Shown: positions 54,267-64,000 of the stretch, one piece after another
Layout: the number at the start of each line of letters is the position of its first letter
Position numbering within the stretch: position 1 is the stretch's first letter
From: Pleodorina starrii
Taxonomy: Eukaryota > Chlorophyta > Chlorophyceae > Chlamydomonadales > Volvocaceae
Direction of reading: 5' to 3'
Length of the DNA: 64,000 bases
Assembly (NCBI GenBank): GCA_030267565.1
Contig: BRXU01000006.1
Location: 3,088,001-3,152,000, forward strand
Notes under the pieces: generated by a model
What the model saw: only the letters and a program-made list of their open reading frames with translations
What the model was told of the DNA's origin: nothing
The model's database searches: none
Made by a program: the position numbers and the translations under genes

Positions 54267-55506
54267 GCCTGGCTCCGCGGGATAGGCCTTTGCTGCTTAA
54301 ACAGCATCAAGAGCGGAGCCTAGCGGCGGCGGGGGTGCTACGGATTCTCACACCCAGATGGAGGATCTGTAGTTGAATCGGTACAGATTGGTGGGGAGAA
54401 GAGACTTTGTGTTTGGGAAAGGAAATGTCTTACACATGCAGGGAAGTGGAGGTTTGACAGGCAGGTTTACCAGTGCATGGGTGTTGGGTTCTGTGCTGGG
54501 CGTGCGGACGGTTGATTGTCTTGTTGTAGGCTGCTATGTGATTCGTGGGCGTCTGTTGCTGTCTACGCGTTTGGTTCTCGCTGCCGGCTTGTGATGCGCG
54601 TTCCGACCGTGCGGTCTGGATGCAGCGAGGCGCTGGGTTTCCTTTCGCTGCTGGGGTGCGATGCGTGTTTCGACCGTGTGCCTCGCTGTGTCACGACACG
54701 TCACGAGGCTGGAACCGCAATGCCTCCCATCCCTTGTGTCATTGTTTGCAGGCAAGATTGACTTACTTTGCTGCCAGGGCGCTTGCGCCTGCGCACGCGT
54801 GCTGTTGCGACTCACGGGTGAAACTAACCGCTGGCCGTAACCACCTTTCGCGGCGTTGTGAGTTGGTGGTCGCAGATTTGGGCATTACACTTATATCTAT
54901 CACCCAAGAGAGTTTGAGGTATTCACGCCTCTGCTGTTGTTGATGATGAAGCTGGAGGGTTGCAGTCTTGCAGACGTGTGACCCAAGGGGCATTCGTTGA
55001 TCGTTGGCCATCATTTTTGATCATGGCTTCGTGGAGTTTCGGTGTACTGCGCCCTTGCTTGATAGCTCCTAGCTCTCCTCCGTGCAACAGCGGCGAAGTG
55101 TAGAGCTGGGCCAGTCTCAGTTCCTTAGTGTCGCAGTTGGCGGTTCCCAGCTCGCCACCATCGTTATGAACATCTTACAGTTGCTTTAGCCATGCCACAA
55201 CACTAGGGAGCTGAATAGGTTTACAAATCGGCTATGCAGTGCAACGGTACGGGCAGCAAACTGGCATACTTCCGTGCGTTAATAAAATGCATTAAATATG
55301 TGGAATGAGCAATTTAAGTATAGGAATTCACGGTATTTTTCCTGGACATCTTTGTTCCTACAGTCGGCCAGCGGGAAAGTGGGTCACTCATCCGTGACGG
55401 AGACTTTGTAGCCAGTTTCCTTTTGTATCACACAGACAGTCGCTAGCTGGACTTCTGTTGATTTTACACATCGACCAACCAATTCTTGGGCTTGGGTCCC
55501 GACGTC
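54267..55506. other. Intergenic: BED gene 3' flank and next gene's 5' flank
   Basis: The sequence becomes more AT-rich towards 55300. Short frames on both strands lack motifs; probably a long 3' untranslated region and a promoter. Confidence 0.45.
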
Positions 55507-55917
55507 ATGGCAGCGGAGCGTTCAGAGATGGGCCCCTTGCAAGCTGGCCTGGTCAAGTACCATGAGAAGCGGCTGAGTTCTGGCAACTACATCTCTCGCC
55601 CGTTGCAACCAGGCGACACTGGGTCACCTGGCGGAGCGCACTTTGGGTCGCCGACCCAGAACGCCAGTAAATACCGCGAGCCCATGCAACAGCAACAGCA
55701 CGCGCGGCAGCAGCACGCGGCTGGACCCGTCGACATTAGCTGGAGCAGCCTTTGTGCGCAGGCCCGGGCGGAGGCTGACCGCAAGCGGGGATTGACATTG
55801 CGCATCCGTGGGCCGACGGAGTTGCAACAATGGCTGCTCAATGACATCTCGCAGCACTCAAGCGCGGGCACCCTTGCGTTGGGACTCAACCAAGCGCTGA
55901 AGCCGGACTGGACTTGA
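55507..55917 (+). CDS. Uncharacterised 136-residue protein, single exon
   Basis: Starts at MAAERSEMGPL (ATG 55507). The sequence has YHEKRLSSGNYISRPL, an interrupted Gln/His stretch (MQQQQHARQQHAA) and a C-terminal part with WSSLCAQARAEADRKRGL and GPTELQQWLLNDISQH. The composition is balanced, unlike the repeat-driven frames, and no competing frame explains it. No signal peptide or membrane helix is seen. I do not recognise the family; the tail could be a helical protein-interaction region. Confidence 0.55.
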   Translation: MAAERSEMGPLQAGLVKYHEKRLSSGNYISRPLQPGDTGSPGGAHFGSPTQNASKYREPMQQQQHARQQHAAGPVDISWSSLCAQARAEADRKRGLTLRIRGPTELQQWLLNDISQHSSAGTLALGLNQALKPDWT

Positions 55918-57752
55918 GCGGAGATGACGGGGATAGGGAGAGGGGGTTTGAGGAGCTCTGTGGGCGCGCAGATGACACGTACGCCATATTCCCTGTACAT
56001 GAAACATGCACGTGCACTCCTCAAAAGCCGATGACTTCCGGACGGACACTCTGCAACAGCCTTCTGTGGCGTCGTTCGTGCAGCGTGACGGAATGCGCGC
56101 GCAGCGGGCTGTGGCAAGTCGTTAGATGACCCCGCGCATTGGTTGGGGTCGCAGCTTTAGCAAGCTTTGCAGCAGCACGTGGGAATGGAGATAGGTATGC
56201 CGATGTTGGTAGGCGGGCAATGCGGCTTTATATGGCCGCGCATATGGGGGGCTTATGCGCATGGGATGCAGCAAAGACGGAGCAGACTTGCCTTGCCAGC
56301 CGCCGCGCGGTGTCGAGGATGCAGTGGCATGGTCCCATGGATCCGACAACGAGAGTTATGAGAACATTAGGACGCCAAGTCATTCGCTGTTAGGGCGTCA
56401 ATTCATTTCATTGGTCCCTCTGCTGGGGCCCTTAGTCGCTTCATACGGCGTCGCAACCCCTGAAGCTGTAGTCCTTTAGTATTACCGGTAGTTGCCAGCT
56501 TGAGGCTCGGACAAGCCTTTGCTTTAGATGTTTGAGTGCTGGATGTAGGTAAGGTCCCAGTAAGGCTATGTCGTCATTCGGTGCGGGCGCGGGTTGCAGG
56601 GGTCCAATCCTCCAGGGCGCGCCCTTCCGTGCGGCGCGCGGCGGCGTTTGACCTGTGTGGCAGGGGCCTGCGGACGGCAGCATTCCTCAATTGGTTGGCG
56701 TGTGTTTACACTAGAGGTTCTCGGGGCTCAGCGCGCGCCCTAGTGAGGCCCGGCTCCACGTCCCAGAGCTGGATGACGGGCTCCGTGTTAGACAGGCTTT
56801 TAAGAGCTGGTCGCGCTGCGGCCAGCAGTGCTAGACCGTCTGATAATGGACCCAAAGCAGCTGTGCTGCCTGTTGTCCTACCGTCGGGTGGCTTGACTTG
56901 CCTCGGATTGAACAGGGCGTGGTTTCTAGGTCGGGACGAATTTTCCTGCCGAGTGTCTGGTGGCAGACGGATGGGGCAAAGGGGCTTGGGAAACGCGCTC
57001 TGCAAAGGACCGCACGTGTGCTCGCCTTTGGGATGCTGCTGCAGCCAGGGTTTGGGTCGGCCGGTTAGAAAGCAGGGGCCTGGGAAGGTTTTGATGGTCC
57101 CGTGGCATGTGCCTTGCCGTGCACGATTTAGGATGTGGTTATTTGAAAAGGGGCCACACCGGTCGCTAGCCATACTGGCTAGATGGACTGGTCATCAGGG
57201 ATCATCCCACCCCAGGGGCATGCCCTGCACAAAGCAGGGAGCCGTGCCAAAAAGACCTGCCGAGCAGGGCCGCCGACACCACGCAAATATATATTAGAAA
57301 CGCCAGAGGCATCACCAGGACACTAAGAGTTAGCCGTAGTGTCCTGGTTTGTTGAATGCGCGTGGGGGTGCTCAGATGGTGTGCATGAGCACGTCTGGGC
57401 TAGTTTTTGGTATGCAACGCAGAAAAAAAATTAGCTCACAGATGTCCAGCTAGTTCCTTGTCCTGCAAACTTGCGCACGGCCTGCGTGCCCCGGCGCAAG
57501 AGAACCGCTGTACCGCTCGGTGTTGTGTACGGCAGCGCAATTGAAACGGCAACACATCCTATGGCCGCCCGAAGAAGACGCTATTAGACGCCCACAATTC
57601 ACAAGTATCTGTTTTAACAACTGGCAGAATAGAGCAAGGCAAAAGCCTCAATCTGTCCCATTCCAACATTTGGATTCTGCTTTTTCGATAAGCGCTTTGC
57701 GAGCGCAGTTAGCTGCTATATGACTTCAAACTGACGAAAGTATATTCCAGAG
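55918..57752. other. Intergenic: Aurora kinase 5' flank
   Basis: Two long overlapping frames (plus strand from about 56536, minus strand from about 57173) cover the same bases without motifs. No gene is supported. The Aurora promoter should lie close to 57752. Confidence 0.45.
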
Positions 57753-59993
57753 ATGCAGCACGTGTTGAAACCCTCGAACGTGGTCAAGGCCGCTGTCCAA
57801 GCGCCAGGCAAGCAAGCTCAGGGCAGCGGGAAGGGCCGGCAGCAGGAGGAGCAGCTCGACCAGAAGACGCTGCGACAGGATGCCGGGCAAAGTGCGGGAA
57901 CAAGCGCGGCTGGCGCCGGTCGGCGTTGGACAATTGAAGACTTTGAGATTGGGAAGCCGTTGGGCAAGGGCAAATTTGGCAACGTCTACCTTGCCAGGGA
58001 GAAGCAAAGCAAATTTATTGTTGCGCTCAAGGTGTGTCTATTGGCAGGCGTCAGTTATTAGGTTGTCGCCTGGGTCTCACCACAACTATCTTCCAGGTGC
58101 TCTTTAAGAGCCAGCTCCAGCACTCGAACGTGGAGCATCAACTCCGCCGAGAGATTGAAATCCAGGCTCACCTGCGCCACCCGAACATCCTGCGGCTGTA
58201 TGGGTTCTTCTACGACAAGGTACGTCCGCGCAACCGAACGTTCTGCCCCCTGGTGCCCAGGATTTGCTTAGCCTCTGCGCGGGATCAGTTCCAGTCACGG
58301 GAGTGCGGACTGTCTAGGACGTGTTTCACCGATGCGACGGTGGTTGCCTTGCGAGTTGCGTGTCGGGTTGCCTCCACAGCGCATGCAGTAGGTAGAATCG
58401 ACTAGACCTCTGGGCACACCCTGGCCGACGGGCTTGAGACAGGGTGAGGGCAAGAGACGAGGCACAGCCATTGGTATCCCCTTGCTTCTAATGAGGGTTA
58501 CACGTCTTGTTTCCCACGCGCAGGAGAAGGTGTACCTGATCCTCGAGTATGCCGCACATGGGGAGCTGTACAAGGAGCTGGTCCGCTGCAGCCGCTTCGA
58601 CGAGCACACCTCCGCCAAGTGAGGTCACTCGTCGTGTGGGGGCATGGGCATGTGGCGCTGTTCCGCACCGGTAGTGGCGACGGAGCTCAAACGGTACCGG
58701 GCAGGGGTCGATACACTATCGTATAACCCGCTGTTTTCTCTGTGCGTTGGGTTGCGCCGCGGTGACAGGGCGGCGTCGGTGAAACAGCTCGGCACAGGTT
58801 TTGGGCCCGATTCCCGGCAGCAACTTCATACCATACTTAATTTGTAATGCCTTTTACCTGGGTGATCGCCGACAGCTACATCCTGTCGCTGGCGCGGGCT
58901 CTGGATTACTGTCACTCGAGGCACGTAATCCACCGGGATATCAAGCCCGAAAACCTTCTCATCGGGCTGAACGGCGAGCTAAAGATCAGCGACTTCGGCT
59001 GGTCCGTCCACGCGCCCAGCAACCGGTGAGCACACGGCATTGCTCAGGCTGCCACTTAGCGAGGGCGCGGGTCGGGGGCTAATGGAAGATCGAACACAGG
59101 GCGCGAGGCAGCGCTATAGGTGCAAGGAACGCAGCATGTTGCCAGGAAGGCGCTGCACCGAGAATGGTTACCGGTAGCGGCGGACGGACGTTGCGAGGTA
59201 ACCGCGCCGGTTCCCATGTTTCGCCCTCTCCCCAAGGCGCAAAACGCTGTGCGGCACGCTGGACTACCTGCCGCCCGAGATGATCGAGGGCAAGGACCAC
59301 ACCACGGCGGTGGACAATTGGAGCCTTGGCGTCCTGGCATACGAGTTCCTGTTCGGCGGCCCGCCGTTCGAGGCGCCCGGGCACCACGACACGTACAAGC
59401 GGTACGGCAGTGGGTGCAACTTAAAGTGCACGCAAGCCGCGCGGCTGGCGCGCATCTTTGTGGAGTTATCTCGTTTGGCCGAGCCCCGGGTGACAGTCAA
59501 ACGGGTGTGTCACGCTTTACTCCCGCAAACCGCCGAAGGTTATGGGTTTATGGGCTGCGGGCCTTACACAGTGAAGGTTCGACGCGCATGTGCTGAATGG
59601 CCAACAGCGGGAATTGTGGGTACAGTCTTTGTTATCGATTTCCTTTGCTGCCAAGCCTACCGTAAGATCTGTTCACCTGTGTACGTACACATCCTCCCCC
59701 ACAGGATCGCCCGCGTGGACCTTCGGTTCCCGGACAGCCCGGCAGTGTCCGATGCGGCCAAGGCCTTCATCCACAAGGTATGTTGAAGGCCTTCATTCAC
59801 AAGGCCTTCATTCACAAGGTATGTCCTGCACCTTGAAACTGTCATTGCATCCAACGTCGAGCCGTTTCCCCATGATTTCCGTGCACAGCTGCTGGTCAAG
59901 GACGCCAGCCAACGACTGCCGTTAAGCGAGGTGGAGAACGACCCCTGGATCCGGGCCAACGCGGACCAGGAGCTCCTGAACCGGAACCGCTGA
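57753..59993 (+). CDS. AUR: Aurora-family mitotic protein kinase
   Basis: Seven exons, 57753-58031, 58097-58219, 58524-58618, 58876-59025, 59237-59401, 59705-59777 and 59889-59993, join in phase to 329 residues. After a ~55-residue basic/Gln-rich tail comes the kinase domain. It has glycine loop [11 protein letters not shown], Lys93 in [14 protein letters not shown], catalytic Asp187 in [10 protein letters not shown], and DFGWSVHAP at about 205. The Aurora activation segment [16 protein letters not shown] contains phospho-acceptor Thr219, followed by [21 protein letters not shown]. Auroras act at centrosomes/basal bodies, kinetochores and the midzone, activated by TPX2 or INCENP. The sequence cannot assign it to alpha or beta plant classes. 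The exon-6 donor lies in a triplicated sequence. Confidence 0.93.
59760..59820 (+). repeat. Triplicated exon-6 end and splice donor in the Aurora gene
   Basis: AAGGCCTTCAT[CT]CACAAG occurs at 59760-59777, 59786-59803 and 59801-59818. The first and third are each followed by GTATGT, giving two equivalent donors (59778 and 59819). Use of the second would extend the exon by 41 bases and reach TGA after two codons. Confidence 0.85.
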
Positions 59994-61522
59994 GGCGGCC
60001 TGGCTCGCGCGCTTCTTGAAGCGTGCGGTCTGCACTGCACTTGGTTGAACAACGTAGACATGCATGACCCGTGTTAACAGTGCACCCAGAATGGACACGT
60101 GGTTTACGCTAGACAGCGTGGCTTGGCTCGATTGCCCACGCATGGAAGCTGCGTCTGAACGAGGAGGTCACTGCGCTGCAGGACGTCGAAGGACACTTTA
60201 GTATCCATGAAATTGTCGAGATGTACGTGGGTGTTACATTGGGCTCCAGACTTGTGGATGACAGAGCCAACGGGCCAGCTGGTTGTGCTCTGCACCGGAG
60301 GCGAGCAGGGCAGCCTTGGTTTCGAGATGTGTCAGGGGCGTGAGATCCTCATTAGTATTTGCGCAAGGTTCTTCCTGGCTGTGGTCTGTTTCTCTGATGC
60401 GTTTGGGATTGCATGCATTCAAGCGCCTGAACGCCGTGGGGTGTGGAGTGCTAAGGCCGACAGTAGTACTCCCTCCCGGTACCCAGTCTTAGCCAATTAA
60501 CAACCGTCCAGGCCCGCCGGCTTCTATGATTTCTATGTCTAAGATTCAATGCTGGCGATGTTTGATGCGGCCTAACATGGTGCTGGGGGGCCTTGGTGGC
60601 TTTGCTTTCGGCGCCCCTTCGCGGGTGCCCCTGGGGTAGAATGAACAGTCTGTCTAGCCTGTACGGCTTGCAACCGGTGTGAAAATCGGTTCCCCCTGAA
60701 AACCATCGAATCGTAACATGGCACATCTGGTTGCGGACATGTGTCTGTTTTAATTACATATCGCGTCCGTCACGGCGCATCGATATAAAACGAAAAACAA
60801 AGAACGTGTGGTGTCACAAGTTCAGGAAATTATAAGTACCTGGCCTTAAATGCAAGGCCTGGCGCCCTGGCTCCTGGAAGCTGTACATGGCCCTCGTGAA
60901 CTAGTCACTAGTCATCATACACAAACAACCGAAAAGACGCGTGTCCTCGGGGACAAGCCCCATGAAATGCGCGGTGTTGCACCTGGCCTCTGAACGTGAG
61001 CTGCTCATTCAAGAGGCTGCTCCAACACCCAACGATAGACAAATACGATACCCCACCAGCACGAAACCACGCCGCCTGTCGGTCTTAATGGCATCCCTGC
61101 ATGAAATCATTAGTTAACCACGCTTCACAGAACGAACCCTGCCACCTACACTACACCTGCACAGTCACGCTCAGCTGTGGAAGCGCGCAAGCTAGCCCAC
61201 TAATCAACAGTAATTCACTCCCGGCGCCCGTCAGCGGACGCCACTGCCTCCTACCCCTCGGCATTTCTGACGAAAGCTCTCTCTCACCACTGCCTCCTAC
61301 CCCTCGGCTCCTCTGACGAAAGCCCTCTCACACTACCTTCAAGTCATTCGAGATACCGTTAAAATCCTTCGCTCAGCGTCGTGCGTTAAACCCGCATTGG
61401 TCGCCAAGCATCACACCGTTGACACCCCCAACCCCCCGCCCCCCCCCCCAACTTTCCCGGGCCCGCTCAAACCCATGCATCCGGCCTCACCCAGCTGCGT
61501 GCATCTACATGCCGCGTGACAG
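59994..61522. other. Intergenic between convergent genes
   Basis: This lies between the stops of the Aurora gene (plus) and the two-helix membrane protein (minus). It includes an AT-richer stretch at 60730-60850, a C-run near 61430-61450, and two copies of a CACTGCCTCCTACCCCTCGGC segment at about 61242 and 61288. No gene is supported. Confidence 0.5.
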
Positions 61523-62140
61523 CTAACTGGGAGGCCAGAAGCTGGCAATTTTCATTCCCGAAAGGCGGATGTATAGGACAATGGTAAGGCCCACGATGAT
61601 GCAGCAGACGTCGCCAACAACCGAGTCGCCGATGAAGTGATCCAGCAGCGCCCATACACCTCGCCAGAAAATGATAACGCCCAAGATTGCCGTTAACGTG
61701 ACGCCGACGGTCTGAAGGTCCGCCTCCAGCTTGTGCTCAAACTCGGCAATCACGTCCTCAGGCACCGGAGTGAACGTGGGCTGTGTCTGCCGTGTCTTGA
61801 CTGAGGGGTTTGCAGGCGCCACAGCGGTGGCATTAGTATCCTGCTGTGTGTTGGGCACAATAGTCGCCACTGCAGCAGAAGTAACCACTCCGTTGGAACT
61901 CCTCGCATCGCTGCTGCCTGCGCTGTTACCATTCGACGCGCCAAGCCGAACAGGCTGCTGCTGAGGTCGATCGGTAGCAAATGCGACGCGCCCAGTAGGA
62001 AGCGACGCGCCAACCGACGTGCAATTAACTCGCACTACCGCAATTTGCCCACGCGGACAAACCAACGAGCTCCTATCGCCAAGGAGCCGTCGATGAGGAG
62101 CGCCAAAAAGGTTCTGAGAGGCTACATAGGCCGACCCCAT
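61523..62140 (-). CDS. Uncharacterised membrane protein with two C-terminal helices
   Basis: The first in-frame ATG is at 62140 (205 residues), but the open frame continues upstream through a hydrophobic HCVLLALGTVFAGG that could be a signal peptide, so an upstream exon or non-ATG start is possible. A Ser/Asn/Thr-rich linker follows, then TFTPVPEDVIAEFEHKLEAD and two membrane segments, TLTAILGVIIFWRGVWALL and DVCCIIVGLTIVLYIRL. The FWRGVW...LDH element resembles small membrane proteins of unknown function in plants and algae. No enzymatic motif is seen. Confidence 0.6.
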   Translation of the reverse strand: MGSAYVASQNLFGAPHRRLLGDRSSLVCPRGQIAVVRVNCTSVGASLPTGRVAFATDRPQQQPVRLGASNGNSAGSSDARSSNGVVTSAAVATIVPNTQQDTNATAVAPANPSVKTRQTQPTFTPVPEDVIAEFEHKLEADLQTVGVTLTAILGVIIFWRGVWALLDHFIGDSVVGDVCCIIVGLTIVLYIRLSGMKIASFWPPS

Positions 62141-62893
62141 ACCTCCAGCGAACACTGTTCCCAGCGCGAGCAACACACAGTGAGGAGGGCGATAGGGCAA
62201 CCAAGTAAGGTGCAAGCGGTAGGATGCGGAAAGGAAATCGCCACGATACCATATAACGCACCAAACCGGGGGCAGCTTCCAGCAACGCGTCGTAGGACAG
62301 GAACCGCAGGAAGCGACTGAGCCCCTAGCGACCTATACCTGAAAAAAGGCCACTTCTTAGCAAGCTCCAAACGCTCTCCGCGATTACAATGAGACGACTC
62401 TGGCGCAAGCTATGCAGTGGTGCGAGCTGACTGTAAGGGCGCTAGGGCGGTCTGGCTCCCAACTGTGACTTGTTTGGCGGCACGACTTCAAAGGTTTACA
62501 GGGTCTATGGGGAAACCCCCGCCCTTTGAGAGTTTCCAAGCGCCGTATGGTGTGGTGTGTAAGTCGATGTCCTGTGGCTCCTGAAAAGTCAGTCGTCGGG
62601 CAGCCGTACTTGGTTTCCGGAGCTGGAACTTTGGTTGGGCGTTCCGCGTCCGGCGCTCTTCTATTGTTCCTGTATCAGTCTAGGTACAACAAATAGTATG
62701 CAGCTGCACCTTTGAAGTAACGCGCGGCTCAGCAGGTACAAATCATTGTATTTTCATTGCCTCTCCTTATTACTAAAATACTCAAGCAGTCCTTTACCTT
62801 GTGACTATGCGCTTAATTTATGGCAAACCGCCCGCAAATTGATCATCGACGGACCGTCATTTCGCGCTCGCCGGACTGCCCAGGCAACCCACC
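62141..62893. promoter_or_regulatory. Divergent upstream region, membrane protein and MED16
   Basis: The two genes point away from each other across this 750-base stretch, so both promoters should lie here. The part nearest MED16 (62690-62840) is AT-rich. The membrane protein gene may also have an upstream exon in 62141-62370. Confidence 0.4.
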
Positions 62894-64000
62894 ATGCAGA
62901 GCAATGCGCCCAATTACGTGACTGATTACATGAGCTCGGGGATGGCGCCCGTCGGCGCAGCGAACCCGGCACAGCCCGTCCCGGGACCCGGACCGGCGAT
63001 CGGCGCGCAGCAACCGTTCCTGACCTGGCCCCCCACGGCTCTCGCGGCGCCCATCCCCGACGACATCTCGCTGTCCTCTGAGGCCGAAGCCGCCGGCCAG
63101 CTCTGCTCCGTCCAACTGCCGGTCAGCTCGGCTTCGCCGACTCAGTCCGCATGGTGCAGCGTCAGCAACCTGCTGGCCGTTGCCTTCACCCCCGAGCCGG
63201 GCGGCAGCACAGCGCGGATCCTCATCATCGAGCCCTCCAACCCGGAGGACGTCACGCGGCTGGAGCTGCCCGTGGCGGGTGGGTGGGCGGGTGGTTGGGT
63301 TAAAAGGAAGGGAAAGGTGGGGCGGGGGGGTGGCCGGGGGCGTTGGGTGGGTGGGGGCGGTTTACGGCAGGCACACGCGCGGGGGCGTGCCGACCGAAAC
63401 CCTTGCCGCACCGGAAATAAACAGCAGCGGCAGGAGCGGCAAGTGCTGAAGGCTCCGTGTGTTCGGCACTTTCCGACATTCCTCGTTGCATCTCCATTAC
63501 CCCCGTGTGCTCAGGTCCGGGCGACTGGATCACCTCCCTGGAGTGGTCCTGGCCCGGCCAGCGGCGGGCGCTGCTGAGTGCAACCGCCTCCGGCCGCGTG
63601 GTGGTCTGGACGCAGCCGTCGCAGCAGGTGGATGGGGGGGGTTGGGGGATGAGAATGAAGAAACCTGCAGGCGAGGCCGCGAGAACGAGACCAGCAAGCC
63701 AGCCAGCCTTCGTCGCAGTATGGTCTAGCTCATCCATGGGCTTCAGGGTCATCCCCAGGGGGCCTGCTTGCGGCAAACCAGTACCAACGACGCATGGCAC
63801 CCTCCCTCCCTCCTCCGTCCTCGCAGGGTCAGGACGACTCGGTGTTTCCCCGCTGCATAGACGACTGGCACGGACAGCTGCTGCTGGACGTGGGGCCGCT
63901 AGCAGCCGCCGGAGGCGCTGGCGGCGGACGCCGCAGCGCCAGCGGCGGCGTCGCGGCGGACACGCCGCAGGGAAAGCGCGAGTCAGGCAGTGGGCGGCCG
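62894..64000 (+). CDS. MED16: Mediator complex subunit 16 (MED16/SFR6-like), 5' part
   Basis: Exons 62894-63278, 63515-63627 and 63837 to the window edge are in phase. After a Pro/Ala-rich start the protein has SAWCSVSNLLAVAF and ARILIIEPSNPEDVTRLEL, then GDWITSLEWSWPGQRRALLSA and GRVVVWTQPSQQ, then DSVFPRCIDDWHGQL. This is the beta-propeller start of MED16, where plant members have a WTQPSQG blade followed by a Trp-containing segment. MED16 belongs to the Mediator tail and links activators to RNA polymerase II in cold, defence and nutrient responses in plants. A Gly/Ala-rich insert begins at about 63907. The 3' part is outside the window. Confidence 0.78.

Noticed and set aside
56536..57297. 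Plus-strand frame of about 250 codons and an overlapping minus-strand frame of about 155
   Set aside because: They compete for the same bases, start at non-ATG codons or lack motifs, and show no splice structure.
61242..61310. Repeated CACTGCCTCCTACCCCTCGG segment as a regulatory array
   Set aside because: There are only two copies, in a gap between convergent genes, and no further evidence.
1..64000. CRISPR arrays or bacterial operons
   Set aside because: All short tandem repeats are microsatellites without unique spacers, and genes are intron-split and independently transcribed; the window is eukaryotic.

Overview
The window looks like nuclear DNA of a green alga, most likely a volvocine or other chlamydomonadalean species. 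It is GC-rich and its genes are split by many short GT-AG introns. Its proteins carry Ala, Gly, Pro and Gln runs, and introns and gaps are full of micro- and minisatellites. Short runs of TTTTAGGG, the Chlamydomonas-type telomere unit, occur inside it. Chloroplast IF-1 is nuclear-encoded here. Species cannot be told from the sequence.

Layout. 0-6.2 kb, minus strand: first exon of a mitochondrial carrier, chloroplast-type IF-1 (infA), and a four-exon truncated haemoglobin ending in a possible lipidation signal. 6.2-10.4 kb: no convincing cellular gene, but a 1.6-kb inverted repeat with 377-base arms. 10.5-22.6 kb, minus: a large SET-like/coiled-coil gene and, downstream of it, an uncharacterised gene next to a partial, frame-disturbed copy of the SET gene's last exons. 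23.5-24.4 kb, minus: a 150-residue, probably organelle-targeted membrane protein. 25.7-30.9 kb, plus: a nine-exon senescence/spartin (ERD7-like) gene with an intron-containing tRNA-Leu(CAA) inside one of its introns. 31.4-34.9 kb, minus: an apparent 86-residue two-exon gene whose only intron holds an intact hAT transposase gene. 36.6-46.7 kb, minus: V-ATPase V0 subunit a in 19 exons (860 residues). 48.4-51.8 kb, minus: a secreted nucleoside phosphorylase/permease-like protein. 52.5-55.9 kb, plus: a BED-finger/coiled-coil gene and a small single-exon gene. 57.8-60.0 kb, plus: an Aurora kinase. 61.5-62.1 kb, minus: a two-helix membrane protein. 62.9 kb to the edge, plus: the 5' part of Mediator subunit MED16.

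The genes do not form one pathway; this is a mixed eukaryotic neighbourhood. Splice models were built by hand from GT/GC-AG sites and reading phase. For V-ATPase a, haemoglobin, Aurora, the ERD7-like gene, the NUP-like gene, the BED gene, hAT, the 150-residue gene and exons 2-13 of the SET gene, exon lengths add up to an open frame, which supports them. They still need transcript evidence. The most unusual signals are the haemoglobin C-terminus, the SET-gene duplication with a 150-base identical block, the dispersed GACCCNNGGGTC palindrome, the transposon nested in a small gene, and the triplicated splice donor in the Aurora gene.
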